The translations under genes were made by a program, and so were the position numbers. A stretch of 54,073 bases of DNA from Gammaproteobacteria bacterium. Lineage in GTDB: Bacteria > Pseudomonadota > Gammaproteobacteria > Pseudomonadales > Ketobacteraceae. Below are positions 1-9,138 of this stretch, piece after piece. The notes below the pieces were generated by a model that was not told the DNA's origin, searched no databases, and saw only the letters and a program-made list of their open reading frames with translations. The DNA is taken from NCBI GenBank assembly GCA_013178375.1, contig JABLXQ010000042.1, positions 1-54,073 of the forward strand, in the 5' to 3' direction. Position 1 is the first letter of the stretch; the number at the start of each line of letters is the position of its first letter.

Positions 1-1
1 G

Positions 2-868
2 CTGGATGCTGAATCCGTGCAACAGGCATATCCCGGCCTGGTGGTTTGTTCAATTTCAAATTTCGGACTTGAACCACCGGAAGACCGGCTCCATGCCGAA
101 GACCTCAATGTTTTTCACAGCAGCGGCTGGGGCTTCCATACGCCCACCGGCGCCGATCCATCGCAACCGCCGCTGCAAGGTGCGGGGCGTTTTCTTCCGA
201 GCTATGAAGCTGGAATTGAAGCCGCGCTGTGCATGGTTGCGGCGCTGTATGAACGCGCGGATTCCGGCCTGGGTCAGTTTATTGAAATTTCCAAGCAGGA
301 AGTGCTGGCGTCCCGGATCGACTACGTTCTGGCGCAAATGGTCACCGGCGAAATGAATGTCGGCACCGACCGCACTGCCTTCGATCTGGCGGGCCCTGCG
401 GGCATTTTTCCCTGCAAGGACGGATACATTTATATCTGGCTGTCGGCCCCCGCGCACTGGGAAGGATTGCGCCAGCTTCTTGATGACACCGACTGGATGG
501 CGGAATTTCCCGACAACTGGCTGGAACGTGAATGCACGGCCGAACGTGTCGCTCTGTGCCGGCGTCACCTTGTCGAATGGTTGAAAACGCAACACAAACA
601 CGAAGCGGCGGAAAAGGCGCAAAAGCTCGGCGTGACACTGGTGGCCGTGAACAATGCACAGGACCTGGTGGAGTCGCCCCAATATCAATTTCGTGAATTT
701 TTTGTCGAGCTGGAGCATCCGGTGCTGGGCTCCAGACGCTATCCCACCGTGCCCTACCATTTGAGTGCAACCCCGGCCCGGCCCACGGCACCTGCCCCGC
801 TGCTGGGGCAGCACAATGCCAGCGATCTGCGCAATCTTATCGGGACGCAGCAGGGAGACGCTAAATGA
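2..868 (+). CDS. Class III CoA-transferase (CaiB/BaiF), subunit lacking the catalytic Asp; 5' end outside window
   Basis: The reading frame is open from the window edge, so roughly the first 100 residues of a family usually near 400 aa are missing. The CaiB/BaiF core is recognisable from the segment ending in GLGQFIEISKQE and the C-terminal APLLGQHN motif. Aligned back from the shared G-x-GQ motif to the downstream gene, the position of the catalytic aspartate (D181 there) is a serine here, in LPSYEAG. Its stop overlaps the start of that paralogous gene by four bases (ATGA), so the two are probably translationally coupled subunits of one heteromeric enzyme. Class III enzymes move CoA between carboxylic acids through an aspartyl mixed anhydride, so this subunit may be structural. 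The acyl donor and acceptor are unknown. Confidence 0.85.
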   Translation: MDAESVQQAYPGLVVCSISNFGLEPPEDRLHAEDLNVFHSSGWGFHTPTGADPSQPPLQGAGRFLPSYEAGIEAALCMVAALYERADSGLGQFIEISKQEVLASRIDYVLAQMVTGEMNVGTDRTAFDLAGPAGIFPCKDGYIYIWLSAPAHWEGLRQLLDDTDWMAEFPDNWLERECTAERVALCRRHLVEWLKTQHKHEAAEKAQKLGVTLVAVNNAQDLVESPQYQFREFFVELEHPVLGSRRYPTVPYHLSATPARPTAPAPLLGQHNASDLRNLIGTQQGDAK

Positions 869-2094
869 CGGGACATGTTCAGGGCGGATCTTTCCAGAAT
901 CTGCGGGGCGGCCCCTTGCAAGGTGTGCGGGTCGTGGAGCTGACCAAGGTGTGGGCCGGGCCCTATACCGGCAAATTATTGGCTTTTCTCGGCGCCGAAG
1001 TCATTCGCATCGAAAGCGAAACGTCACTGGACGTTACCCGTTTTTATGGCGTGGACGACATCAACAACGCACCAGGATTCAAGGCGGTCAATCCGCAGAA
1101 ACTGAGCGTGCAGATTGATATGAAATCCAAAGCCGGCATCAATATCATCCTGGATCTGCTGCGGGAATCGGACATCCTGATCGAGAATCTGCGGCCCGGC
1201 GCGGTAAAGCGGTTGGGCCTCGGTTATGACACCGTAAAAGCCGTCAAGCCCGACATTGTGTACACCTCCATGGGAATGTGGGGCAATCAAGGCCCACTCA
1301 GCTACCAGACCGGATATGCACCCTGCTTTGCCGCGCTCAGCGGACTGAGTTCGCTGGTCGGCTACGAAGGTCAGCCACCGGCGGGCATGAATGTACGCTA
1401 CGCAGATTCCACCTTCGGCGCCGCCGCAGCATTGGCCACCCTGGCAGCACTGTTCCACCGTCGCCGTACTGGCGTCGGCCAGTATATCGATGTATCGGCG
1501 GTTGAGAGCATGACCAGCATGATCGGCGATACGCTCATGGACTACACGCTCAACGGCAATATCCAAACCTGTCACGGCAACCGGCATCCCGAAATGGCTC
1601 CCCACGGCGTCTATCCCTGTCTGGATGACGAATGGATCTGCATTGCGGCAGCGGACGATTCGATATGGCGCCAGCTCACCATTGCCATAGGGCAACCCGA
1701 ACTGGTTAACGATGTCCGCTTCAGTACGCTCGCCAACCGCAAACGCAATGAAGACGCCTTGAATCAGATCGTTGCAGCCTGGACTTCCGGGCGCAATGCG
1801 CAGGTGCTGGCAACCGAACTGCAAGCGCAGGGCGTAGCCGCTACCAAAAGCTTGAGTTCAGTGGATCTGGTGTCTGACTGTCACCTCTGGAACAGGGAAT
1901 TCTATCGCGAAGTGACAGAGAGCAACGGCGGCACAAGGCCCATCGTCGGCCCGGGCTGGAAGATGTCCAGGGGCGCCGCCATCACCGCTGGTGCCCCGCG
2001 CCTGGGTGAACACAACGCCTATATTTTCGGCGAGATTCTGGGGCTGTCCGCGGAAGAGCAGCAAAAACTTTCTGCTGCGGGAATAACCCGCTAG
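865..2094 (+). CDS. Class III CoA-transferase (CaiB/BaiF), catalytic subunit
   Basis: A complete 409-residue CaiB/BaiF protein. An N-terminal Rossmann-like segment (LQGVRVVELTKVWAGPYTGK, about 18-37) precedes ENLRPG (107-112) and the VRYADSTFG segment, whose D181 matches the family's catalytic aspartate. GVGQYIDVS follows. The ATG lies inside the upstream paralogue's stop codon, so the pair is expected to be co-translated. It should transfer CoA to a carboxylated catabolic intermediate, sparing ATP compared with a ligase. The next gene is an AraC regulator after about 195 bases. Family assignment is firm; the substrate is not known. Confidence 0.9.
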   Translation: MTGHVQGGSFQNLRGGPLQGVRVVELTKVWAGPYTGKLLAFLGAEVIRIESETSLDVTRFYGVDDINNAPGFKAVNPQKLSVQIDMKSKAGINIILDLLRESDILIENLRPGAVKRLGLGYDTVKAVKPDIVYTSMGMWGNQGPLSYQTGYAPCFAALSGLSSLVGYEGQPPAGMNVRYADSTFGAAAALATLAALFHRRRTGVGQYIDVSAVESMTSMIGDTLMDYTLNGNIQTCHGNRHPEMAPHGVYPCLDDEWICIAAADDSIWRQLTIAIGQPELVNDVRFSTLANRKRNEDALNQIVAAWTSGRNAQVLATELQAQGVAATKSLSSVDLVSDCHLWNREFYREVTESNGGTRPIVGPGWKMSRGAAITAGAPRLGEHNAYIFGEILGLSAEEQQKLSAAGITR

Positions 2095-2289
2095 AACGCC
2101 TGAAGCCCGTCGTTGCACGAAATGTCCATGGAATAACACTGAGTGGTGAGAGTAGAGTCAGACGGTTAGGTATAGTCAAACTACAGAAAACCACAGTTTT
2201 CCTTGGTAAATCCGCCTAAATGGAGTTGTTGCAGGCAACCAGGAGCATGGCTTGAGGGCCTAACGTTACGAACATTCGGGAGAAATGAA

Positions 2290-3312
2290 GTGACAGAACA
2301 GCTCTTTGCATTTGACGAACGCAACTACCACGAATGCCAGACCACATTTCGGGGTGAGAACAACCAGGAATATTATCTGGGTGACTACACCATTGATGGT
2401 GGTTCCACCGTCGATGTACGTGCGGACAAAAAAGCGGTCGGCGCCTACTCCATTATCCGGTTGCAATCGAAATCCCGGCTTTTATTCCGGCGCAACTGGT
2501 CGCACATTCGTGAAGACGCCACTGACGTGACCGTACTCTGGTTTGTAAAACGCGGCAGCATGGTCATATCCCATCAGTGCGGCACCAGCGTTGCGAGTGC
2601 TGGCCATTTTGGCATTATCCGCTCCATATTTCCCTTCAGCATAGAATGCAGAACCGATGACCAGTCCATGCATGAAGTACTGCACGTGGTCATTCCTTCG
2701 CATATCTTCAGGCGGTTTATCCCCGACGAGGTCAATATCGGATTCTGCACGTCGATGGAGAGGCGCGAATTCCAGATAGCTGAACGCATGTTTACCGATG
2801 TTTTTGAGGACACTGGCGACCTGACAAACCGGGTTGAGCAAGCGCTGGTCGACACCGCGCTGTACGTTTTTACTGATGGAATCAAGCACTGCGACAACTC
2901 GATGCATGAACGGCAGTCGTTGTCCCAGAAGCGGCGCCAGGATGTATTGCGGTATGTCGAAATTCATCTAGCCGATCCCAAGCTCAACGCTGAGATGGTG
3001 GCACAGGCCTGCGGTATTTCCCGGCGCTATCTGTCCCATCTGCTGCGGCAGAACGGCACCTCGTTTCCCAACCTGATCTGGGATTGGCGCCTCAAGACCG
3101 CCCACGAGTGGCTGTCATCGGAAGTCGGCAACAACATATCCATAGCTGAAGTTGCCTTCCGTATCGGGTTCAAAAGCCCGGCCCATTTCAGCCGTTTGTT
3201 CAAACGGGTGTACAAAATGAGTCCGCGGGAATACCGGGCGACAAAAATCATTAAGAAGGCTCATTCAGAGCCGAAAGATTTTTATGTCAGTGGCTCCACC
3301 TCAATACAGTGA
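2290..3312 (+). CDS. AraC/XylS-family transcriptional regulator
   Basis: I take the GTG at 2290 as the start (340 aa), because CGGGAGA lies about six bases upstream; an in-frame TTG at 2203 has no such site. The N-terminal ~210 residues look like the AraC-binding-like sensor domain of one-component regulators. The C-terminal ~95 residues hold two helix-turn-helix motifs: MVAQACGISRRYLSHLLRQ, then ISIAEVAFRIGFKSPAHFSR and the signature YKMSPREYR. It lies 39 bases upstream of the P450 gene on the same strand and probably controls the P450-ferredoxin-flavoprotein genes, perhaps with the CoA-transferase pair. The effector is unknown. Confidence 0.9.
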   Translation: MTEQLFAFDERNYHECQTTFRGENNQEYYLGDYTIDGGSTVDVRADKKAVGAYSIIRLQSKSRLLFRRNWSHIREDATDVTVLWFVKRGSMVISHQCGTSVASAGHFGIIRSIFPFSIECRTDDQSMHEVLHVVIPSHIFRRFIPDEVNIGFCTSMERREFQIAERMFTDVFEDTGDLTNRVEQALVDTALYVFTDGIKHCDNSMHERQSLSQKRRQDVLRYVEIHLADPKLNAEMVAQACGISRRYLSHLLRQNGTSFPNLIWDWRLKTAHEWLSSEVGNNISIAEVAFRIGFKSPAHFSRLFKRVYKMSPREYRATKIIKKAHSEPKDFYVSGSTSIQ

Positions 3313-3351
3313 ATTCTGCCGGAGCAGAGAACAGCGAGCGAGAGGAATACG

Positions 3352-4665
3352 ATGAATAGTAGTGAAGGACACAGCACCGCCAGTGGCTGCCCGTTCAGCT
3401 CAGGCAACATGACATTGAGCGACATGTCATTGACCGATCCACTGATTCAGGCACGCCCCCAGGAATTTTATTCAAAATTGCGCAATGAAGATCCTGTGCA
3501 CTATGACGAAAAGCTGGGTATGTGGCTGGTTTCCCGCTACGACGACATCGTTACCCTGTTACGCAATCCGCAGACTTTTTCTGACAAAAAAGGCTACGAA
3601 GCCCAGTATGCCAGCGGCTTTTTCGAGGAATTCAAGCAAATCCTGGAAAAAGAAGGCGGTGGATTTTTCCCGGACGTTATCAAAAGCGACCCACCGGAAC
3701 ACACCCGCATTCGCAAGTTGCTGGACAGCGCATTTAGCGCACATCGGGTGAAAACGCTGGAGCCTGCCATTACCCGCATCATTGTCGGTCTGGTGGAACA
3801 GCTCGCGGACAAGGCCGCCGCCGGCAAGGTGATTGATGGCGTGAAGGAATTTTCTATTCCACTGACCATTGCCGTTATTTGCGAACAGCTGGGCATGAAT
3901 CAGTACGATGGCGACAAGATATCGGAATGGTCTGCCGCCATCACCGCGCAAATCGGCAGAATGCAGAATCGTGAGCAGATGGTTGAGAACGCCAACAAGA
4001 TTTGCGAACTGCAGAATTTCATCATTGGGCAAATGAAAGACCGTGAGGCGAATCCGAAGGAAGACATGATTTCCGATCTGGTGCACGCCCACACGGAAGA
4101 TGGTGGCAAACTCACCTTCGGCGAAGCAGTGTCACTGGTGCGCGCGCTGATCATCGCCGGCAACGAAACGACGGCAACCGCCATCAGTAATTTGTTGTTC
4201 ATCCTGGCAACGCAGCCGGCAGTGGCAGCGCAGCTTTACGACAATGTGGAAGATGAGCGTTACCTGACCCGATTTATCGAAGAGCTGCTGCGCTATGCCC
4301 CGCCGGTGCGCGGACTTGCCAAAATGACAACCCGGGAAACCGAGCTGGGCGGCACGAAGTTGCCCAAAGGCGCCCACATGCTGGTGTTGTACGGCTCCGG
4401 CAATGACGACGAAAGGCGCTTTGAATGCCCCCGCTCATTCGATGCGTCGCGCGGCAATGTCGGCAACCATGTAGCATTTGGTGTTGGCATCCATCGCTGC
4501 ATTGGCGCCTCTCTGGCTCGCATGGAAATCAGGGTAGCCGCCAAGGAACTGATCAAGCGTGTCCGCAATATCCAGCTGGCAATACCGGTTGATCAGGTGA
4601 CTTACCTGCCCACCGTTGCCACGCATTCAATCGCGTCGCTTCCGATAACGCTGATGCGCCGCTAA
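3352..4665 (+). CDS. Cytochrome P450 (soluble bacterial type)
   Basis: A 437-residue class I P450. Visible motifs are the I-helix oxygen-activation segment AGNETT (269-274), the K-helix ExxR as ELLR (311-314) and the heme loop FGVGIHRCIG (376-385) with ligand Cys383. There is no membrane anchor, so it should be cytosolic and take electrons from a ferredoxin; a [2Fe-2S] ferredoxin is encoded two genes downstream. AGAGGA about seven bases before the ATG supports the start. It likely hydroxylates a hydrophobic skeleton or side chain. The CYP family cannot be fixed without alignment. A hairpin follows the stop at 4694-4717. Confidence 0.95.
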   Translation: MNSSEGHSTASGCPFSSGNMTLSDMSLTDPLIQARPQEFYSKLRNEDPVHYDEKLGMWLVSRYDDIVTLLRNPQTFSDKKGYEAQYASGFFEEFKQILEKEGGGFFPDVIKSDPPEHTRIRKLLDSAFSAHRVKTLEPAITRIIVGLVEQLADKAAAGKVIDGVKEFSIPLTIAVICEQLGMNQYDGDKISEWSAAITAQIGRMQNREQMVENANKICELQNFIIGQMKDREANPKEDMISDLVHAHTEDGGKLTFGEAVSLVRALIIAGNETTATAISNLLFILATQPAVAAQLYDNVEDERYLTRFIEELLRYAPPVRGLAKMTTRETELGGTKLPKGAHMLVLYGSGNDDERRFECPRSFDASRGNVGNHVAFGVGIHRCIGASLARMEIRVAAKELIKRVRNIQLAIPVDQVTYLPTVATHSIASLPITLMRR

Positions 4666-4693
4666 ATCACGCGAAGACAACAAGCAGGTCGTC

Positions 4694-4717
4694 AAGGCGC
4701 GCAGTTTCGCGCCTTTT
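4694..4717 (+). terminator. Hairpin with short T-run between P450 and SDR genes
   Basis: AAGGCGCG pairs perfectly with CGCGCCTT across a six-base loop, and the T-run continues for two bases. It sits between two co-directional genes of the apparent P450 operon, so it may be a leaky terminator or a transcript-processing site lowering expression of the downstream genes. Confidence 0.5.
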
Positions 4718-4772
4718 GCACAATGGTTAACGTGGCCACGGAATTCAGAAAAATGCCGGGCTGGAGGTTCAA

Positions 4773-5621
4773 GTGGGACAAGAATTGGCAGGCAAAGTAG
4801 CCATCGTTACCGGCGGTGCCGGCGGCATTGGCCGGGCAACGGTGGAGCTGTTCGTGCGCGAAGGTGCCAGGGTGGTTATCGCCGATATCAATGATGAACA
4901 GGGTGAAAGCCTGGCAAGGGAACTCGGCGACGCCGCGCTCTACCAGCGCGTTGATGTTTCGAAAGCCGAGCAAATGCAGACACTGGTCGATATCGCAGTC
5001 GAGCGCTTTGGCGGACTCGACATCATGTTCAATAATGCGGGTATTTCCGGTGCGCAGTACCCCCGCTTCCTCGATGACGATCTGGGGGACTTTGATCGTG
5101 TCGTTGGCATCAACCTGTTTGGCGTAATGTCCGGCAGCCGCAGTGCGGGCCGGTATATGTCAAAACACGGCGGCGGAGTGATCCTCAACAACGCGTCCAT
5201 TGCCGGTTTGTTACCCGGGCAGGCGCTGATGACCTACCGGGCCACCAAGGCTGCAGTGATCATGTTCAGCAAGTCGCTGGCGATCGATCTGGCTGAATAC
5301 GGCATTCGCGTCAACTGCCTGGCACCCGGTCACATTCGTACAGGTTTGACAGCCTTTTCCATGCCGGGAATGAGCGCGGAGCAGATCGAGCGCGTCAAGC
5401 AGGCAATAGCACCGGCATTTGATTCAAACCAGCCACTCAAGCGACATGGCAAACCGGAAGACGTGGCGCAAACGGTGTTGTTCCTCGCCAGCAATCGCGC
5501 GGCACAGATCACCGGCGTGGTGTTACCGGTGGATGGCGGGATCACCGCCGGAGACCCTGTCAATCACTTGCGGGAAATCATGGCAGCCCGCGCCCAGGCG
5601 CTGGCAGAAATACAGGCTTGA
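4773..5621 (+). CDS. Short-chain dehydrogenase/reductase (SDR)
   Basis: A 282-residue classical SDR starting at GTG 4773, with GGAGG five bases upstream. The NAD(P) motif TGGAGGIG is at 13-20, NNAG at 87-90, catalytic Ser142 in NNASIAG and Y155-x3-K159 in YRATK. Acidic residues after the second strand (ADIND, 37-41) favour NAD over NADP. The C-terminus has the common PVDGGITAG ending. Its place between P450 and ferredoxin suggests that it oxidises the alcohol made by the P450, which is an inference from position. Confidence 0.92.
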   Translation: MGQELAGKVAIVTGGAGGIGRATVELFVREGARVVIADINDEQGESLARELGDAALYQRVDVSKAEQMQTLVDIAVERFGGLDIMFNNAGISGAQYPRFLDDDLGDFDRVVGINLFGVMSGSRSAGRYMSKHGGGVILNNASIAGLLPGQALMTYRATKAAVIMFSKSLAIDLAEYGIRVNCLAPGHIRTGLTAFSMPGMSAEQIERVKQAIAPAFDSNQPLKRHGKPEDVAQTVLFLASNRAAQITGVVLPVDGGITAGDPVNHLREIMAARAQALAEIQA

Positions 5622-5663
5622 AATCGCAAACCCAGCGATACGGTACATGAGGAGTAGTTGGTA

Positions 5664-5996
5664 ATGAGCGTAGTAAAAATCACCTTTGTTGAACGCAGCG
5701 GCGCTGAAAAAGTGGTTGAGGATGCCGAAATCGGCGACAACATGATGCAGGTGGCCACCGCCAACGGAATCGACGGCATATTGGGAGAGTGCGGCGGCGG
5801 TTGCGCCTGTGGCACCTGCCATATTTACATTGATCCGGAATGGCACAGCGTGGTGGGCACGGCCGATGACGTGGAAGACATGACGCTGGATATGGTGTCA
5901 GAAACGCGTAAGCCTACCAGCCGGCTGTGCTGTCAGATTACGGTCAGCGATAACATGGATGGATTGCGGGTCATCGTGGCGCCGGAAGCGCTTTGA
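5664..5996 (+). CDS. [2Fe-2S] ferredoxin, putidaredoxin/adrenodoxin type
   Basis: A 110-residue ferredoxin. The cluster ligands read C43-x5-C49-x2-C52 (GECGGGCACGTCH) with C90 in RLCCQ, the vertebrate-type arrangement used by P450 and related oxygenase partners. C47 and C89 are extra cysteines. The ATG at 5664 is preceded by TGAGGAG at a long spacing; an in-frame TTG lies two codons upstream. It is expected to carry single electrons from an NAD(P)H ferredoxin reductase to the P450 at 3352. No ferredoxin reductase gene is visible in this window. Confidence 0.93.
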   Translation: MSVVKITFVERSGAEKVVEDAEIGDNMMQVATANGIDGILGECGGGCACGTCHIYIDPEWHSVVGTADDVEDMTLDMVSETRKPTSRLCCQITVSDNMDGLRVIVAPEAL

Positions 5997-6100
5997 CAGG
6001 CGACAGCTTGCCGGACGTTCGCAGGCGTGCCCTGCCCTGAATCGAAACGATAATAAAGTGAAGACATCATCATGGTCTTTCTAAAATACGGAGAAGAAAA

Positions 6101-7858
6101 ATGAATGCAACTGAGACCTATGACGTCGTCGTTGTGGGTTCCGGAGCCGCCGGAGCCGTGGCAGCGCTGCGTGCCGTGGATCTGGGATTGTCCGTATTGA
6201 TCGTGGAAAAGGCACACAAATTTGGTGGTACCTCGGCGACATCGGGTGGCGTGATGTGGATTCCCAACAACCAACTCACGCCCGGTGAAGACAGCCGCGA
6301 AAAAACATTTACCTATATCGACAGTCTGCTGCGGGGGCCGGTACAACGTGACCGGCTGGAAGCCTACGTTGACGAGGCGCCCAACATGGCGCGCTTCCTG
6401 AAATCCCTGGGTGTGCCGCTGGTGCAGGCGGCATGGCCGGACTATTTCCAGAATGCCCCCGAAGCGCGCGCCGACCGTTCGGTGCTCTGCGATACGTTCG
6501 ATGGCCGCCTGCTGGACGACAAACACTTCGTGGCAATGCGCGAGCAGTACAACCGCTTCAAGATTTTTCGCCGTTACGCGATGGATATCGGTGAATTCTT
6601 TGCAATTTCCACCCGGAGCCCCGGCTGGATTCAGGTTTTCCTGAAAATGCTGTGGCGTTACTGGTCGGATGTCGGAACCCGCATGCTCACCAGTCGTGAC
6701 CGCCGCTTCACTCAAGGCGGCGCGCTGATGGGTCATATCTATCAATGCATTTTTGACCGTGGCGTTGAAGTTCGCACCGAGACCGGTTTGCAGGAACTGA
6801 TTGTCAGCGGCGGCCGCGTCACAGGAGTCAAAGTCAACAATCTGGGTCGCCTCTATCAGATCAACGCGAACCAGGGTGTGGTCCTGGCTGCAGGTGGTTT
6901 TGAGTGGAACCAGGAACTGCGGGACAGATTTTTCCCGGTTCCTGGCCTTACCCGCCACAGCAGCTCACCCGAAGATGCCAACCGGGGCGACGCTCTGATT
7001 GCCGGCATGAATATTGGCGCGGCAACAGAACATACCGAAGCGGGATGGTGGATTCCCACCATGCACAAACCCATGACGGACGCGTCAAACTTCGAGGAAA
7101 TCCATCAGGCCGCATTTGATGTCGGTCGACCTCACAGCGTCTGCGTCAACCGTAATGGCAAACGTTTTGTGGACGAAGCCTGCAGCTATGATGAATTCGG
7201 TATCGCCATGGTGGAAGATCAGCGAAAAACCGGCGCCAACACGCCGTGCTGGCTGGTGTTCGATGCGACCTTCCGCACCAAGTTTACCGCCGGTGGCTTC
7301 CTGCCCACCATGATCATGCCCGACTGGCGAATTCCCGCCGATTGCTGGGATCACTATATTTTCAAGGCGAATACCCTGGATGCCCTGGCGGCAAAAATTC
7401 ACGTGCCGGTGGATGCGCTGCGGAAAACGGTCGCGAACATGAATGACTACGCCAAATCCGGTGTCGATCCGGAATTCGGGCGCGGCGGCAATGCCTACGA
7501 CCTGATGTTTGGCGATGCCAATGTAAAACCCAATCCCTGTATTGGCCCGATCGACAAGACACCCTATTACGCAGTGCCGATCAATCTGGGTGATCTGGGG
7601 ACCAAGGGTGGCCTTAAAGCCAACGCCAAAGCCCAGGTGGTCGATGCCAATGACAAACCCATCCCGGGTTTATATGCGGCCGGCAACAATGCGGGCAGTC
7701 CCTTCGGGAATCTCTACCCCGGCGCGGGTGGCACGATTGGTCCGGCGGCAACGTTTGGTTTTGTGGCGGCGAATGATATTGCAGTGCGAGCCGGCAAGCT
7801 GACGCAGGAAAAGCCTTCTACAGCGGCGGCAAACAAGAGTAAGGAAGCTGTGGTTTAA
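6101..7858 (+). CDS. FAD-dependent dehydrogenase, 3-ketosteroid delta1-dehydrogenase-like (KstD family)
   Basis: A 585-residue flavoprotein of the fumarate reductase/KstD superfamily. The N-terminus holds the dinucleotide motif GSGAAG (13-18), the VEKA strand end, and FGGTSATSGGVMWIPNN, typical of 3-oxosteroid dehydrogenase-like proteins. The C-terminus contains GLYAAGN and YPGAGGTIG, in which Y539 and G543 correspond to the Tyr and Gly of the KstD active site. KstD enzymes introduce a C=C bond next to a ring ketone. The last ~20 residues (EKPSTAAANKSKEAVV) are a low-complexity tail. AGGAG-type sites precede the ATG. Steroid specificity is plausible but not shown. Confidence 0.88.
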   Translation: MNATETYDVVVVGSGAAGAVAALRAVDLGLSVLIVEKAHKFGGTSATSGGVMWIPNNQLTPGEDSREKTFTYIDSLLRGPVQRDRLEAYVDEAPNMARFLKSLGVPLVQAAWPDYFQNAPEARADRSVLCDTFDGRLLDDKHFVAMREQYNRFKIFRRYAMDIGEFFAISTRSPGWIQVFLKMLWRYWSDVGTRMLTSRDRRFTQGGALMGHIYQCIFDRGVEVRTETGLQELIVSGGRVTGVKVNNLGRLYQINANQGVVLAAGGFEWNQELRDRFFPVPGLTRHSSSPEDANRGDALIAGMNIGAATEHTEAGWWIPTMHKPMTDASNFEEIHQAAFDVGRPHSVCVNRNGKRFVDEACSYDEFGIAMVEDQRKTGANTPCWLVFDATFRTKFTAGGFLPTMIMPDWRIPADCWDHYIFKANTLDALAAKIHVPVDALRKTVANMNDYAKSGVDPEFGRGGNAYDLMFGDANVKPNPCIGPIDKTPYYAVPINLGDLGTKGGLKANAKAQVVDANDKPIPGLYAAGNNAGSPFGNLYPGAGGTIGPAATFGFVAANDIAVRAGKLTQEKPSTAAANKSKEAVV

Positions 7859-7880
7859 GGGAAGTGTTTTAAGGGAATCA

Positions 7881-7906
7881 CTTGCAGCCATTTAAATGGC
7901 TGCAAG
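7881..7906. terminator. 26-bp perfect palindrome between convergent genes
   Basis: The 13-base arm CTTGCAGCCATTT is followed directly by its exact reverse complement, with no spacer. It lies between the convergent flavoprotein and MFS genes, where a bidirectional terminator is expected. There is no clear T-tract on either side, so a cruciform or a protein-binding site is also possible. Confidence 0.5.
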
Positions 7907-7917
7907 TCAAACAGCCA

Positions 7918-9138
7918 TCAAGCTGCTTTTATTTCCTGCCTGTTAGCCAATTCAATCGAACCCAGGCGCAGCAGGTTCAGACTACCGATCAGCACCAGGG
8001 TGCCTCCAAATATCAAAAAGGCTGTAAAGCTGTCGGTTTGCGAAAGCATATAACTTAGCAATCCTGAGCCAAGTCCAATGGCCAGCCCAACTGCCATGGT
8101 AAGCAATCCCATCACCGAACTATAAATATGCATCGGGAAATAGCGTGCCGTCACATAGGCAAGGATATCGGCCTCGGCACCAAAGGAAAGACCAATCAGA
8201 ATAATGGCAAATCCAAGCAGAATTAAATGAGTTGTATCCGTTGCAAGAATATAGCTGCCCAGAAAGGGCAAACCCATGCCAATAGCGGCTACGATATGGG
8301 TCGGCCATTTGTCCAGCGCGACACCGGCAATCAGTCTTCCCAGAATTACACCCACCGCAAAAACAGAAACCATATAGCCGGCCTCAACCGGCGTTACACC
8401 GTGATCCGCAAGGACGATTTTGACCTGCGATGTCGCCAGCGCATGGGTCAAACTGCAAAGAAATGAACTCACCGCAATAATCCGAAACGCCGGATTCGTG
8501 AAGATCGCCCTGTAATCCTTGCGCGCGCTGTATTGTGACGGTGCGGAGGTGCGACAGTCCTGTTTTGGTGGCAGCAGAATCAGCGTCAACACACCCAGCA
8601 ACCCGGAAAATACCGCCATCGCCTGAAACCCTGCTCTCCAACCATTGGCGATGATATAGGGAGTGAGCAAGGGACTGGCGATCGCGCCTGCCACCGCAGG
8701 CCCTGCTGCGCAAATGGCCAGGGCCAGACCGCGATGCCGGGAGAATTTCTCTGCTACGACTCTGCAGTAAACAGTGGCGGTGGTGGACGCACAGAAGATG
8801 ACTTGCAGGAAATGGATGGCGTACAACTCGCGCACATCTCCCGTTAACAGACTCATCAATACGAAACTGCACGGGTATCCGACGATGCCAAAAATCGCCA
8901 CCGTGCGAACTCCATAAATGTCCGCCATCCGCCCGATAAAGGGTATCCAGAGCACAGTAATGATGGAGATGGCGCCATTCAGCGCCAGCGCAGATTTACT
9001 CCAGTCAAAGGCTTCCAGCAAATAGGGAGCAAAAATATTATTGATATAGGCATTCAGTGCCAGGCCGGAACTCATGCCCGCAGTTGCGGCACACAGCGCT
9101 AACCAACCAACACGGAATTCACCACGATTGGCGCTCAT
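7918..9138 (-). CDS. MFS transporter, 12-TM
   Basis: About 406 residues from the ATG at 9138, which has AGGAAG seven bases upstream; an in-frame start nine codons earlier has poorer support. Twelve hydrophobic segments are apparent. The loop after TM2 reads GRMADIYGVRTVAIFG, the MFS A-like motif, and GRLIAGVALDKWP repeats it in the second half. It resembles oxalate/formate-antiporter or monocarboxylate-type MFS permeases. It may import the growth substrate or export an acidic intermediate. It faces the P450 operon tail to tail and is divergent from the second MFS gene. Confidence 0.88.
   Translation of the reverse strand: MSANRGEFRVGWLALCAATAGMSSGLALNAYINNIFAPYLLEAFDWSKSALALNGAISIITVLWIPFIGRMADIYGVRTVAIFGIVGYPCSFVLMSLLTGDVRELYAIHFLQVIFCASTTATVYCRVVAEKFSRHRGLALAICAAGPAVAGAIASPLLTPYIIANGWRAGFQAMAVFSGLLGVLTLILLPPKQDCRTSAPSQYSARKDYRAIFTNPAFRIIAVSSFLCSLTHALATSQVKIVLADHGVTPVEAGYMVSVFAVGVILGRLIAGVALDKWPTHIVAAIGMGLPFLGSYILATDTTHLILLGFAIILIGLSFGAEADILAYVTARYFPMHIYSSVMGLLTMAVGLAIGLGSGLLSYMLSQTDSFTAFLIFGGTLVLIGSLNLLRLGSIELANRQEIKAA

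Noticed and set aside
6101-7858. Firm naming of the flavoprotein as KstD
   Set aside because: Family motifs match, but related enzymes act on other cyclic ketones, and no steroid-ring marker gene is in the window.
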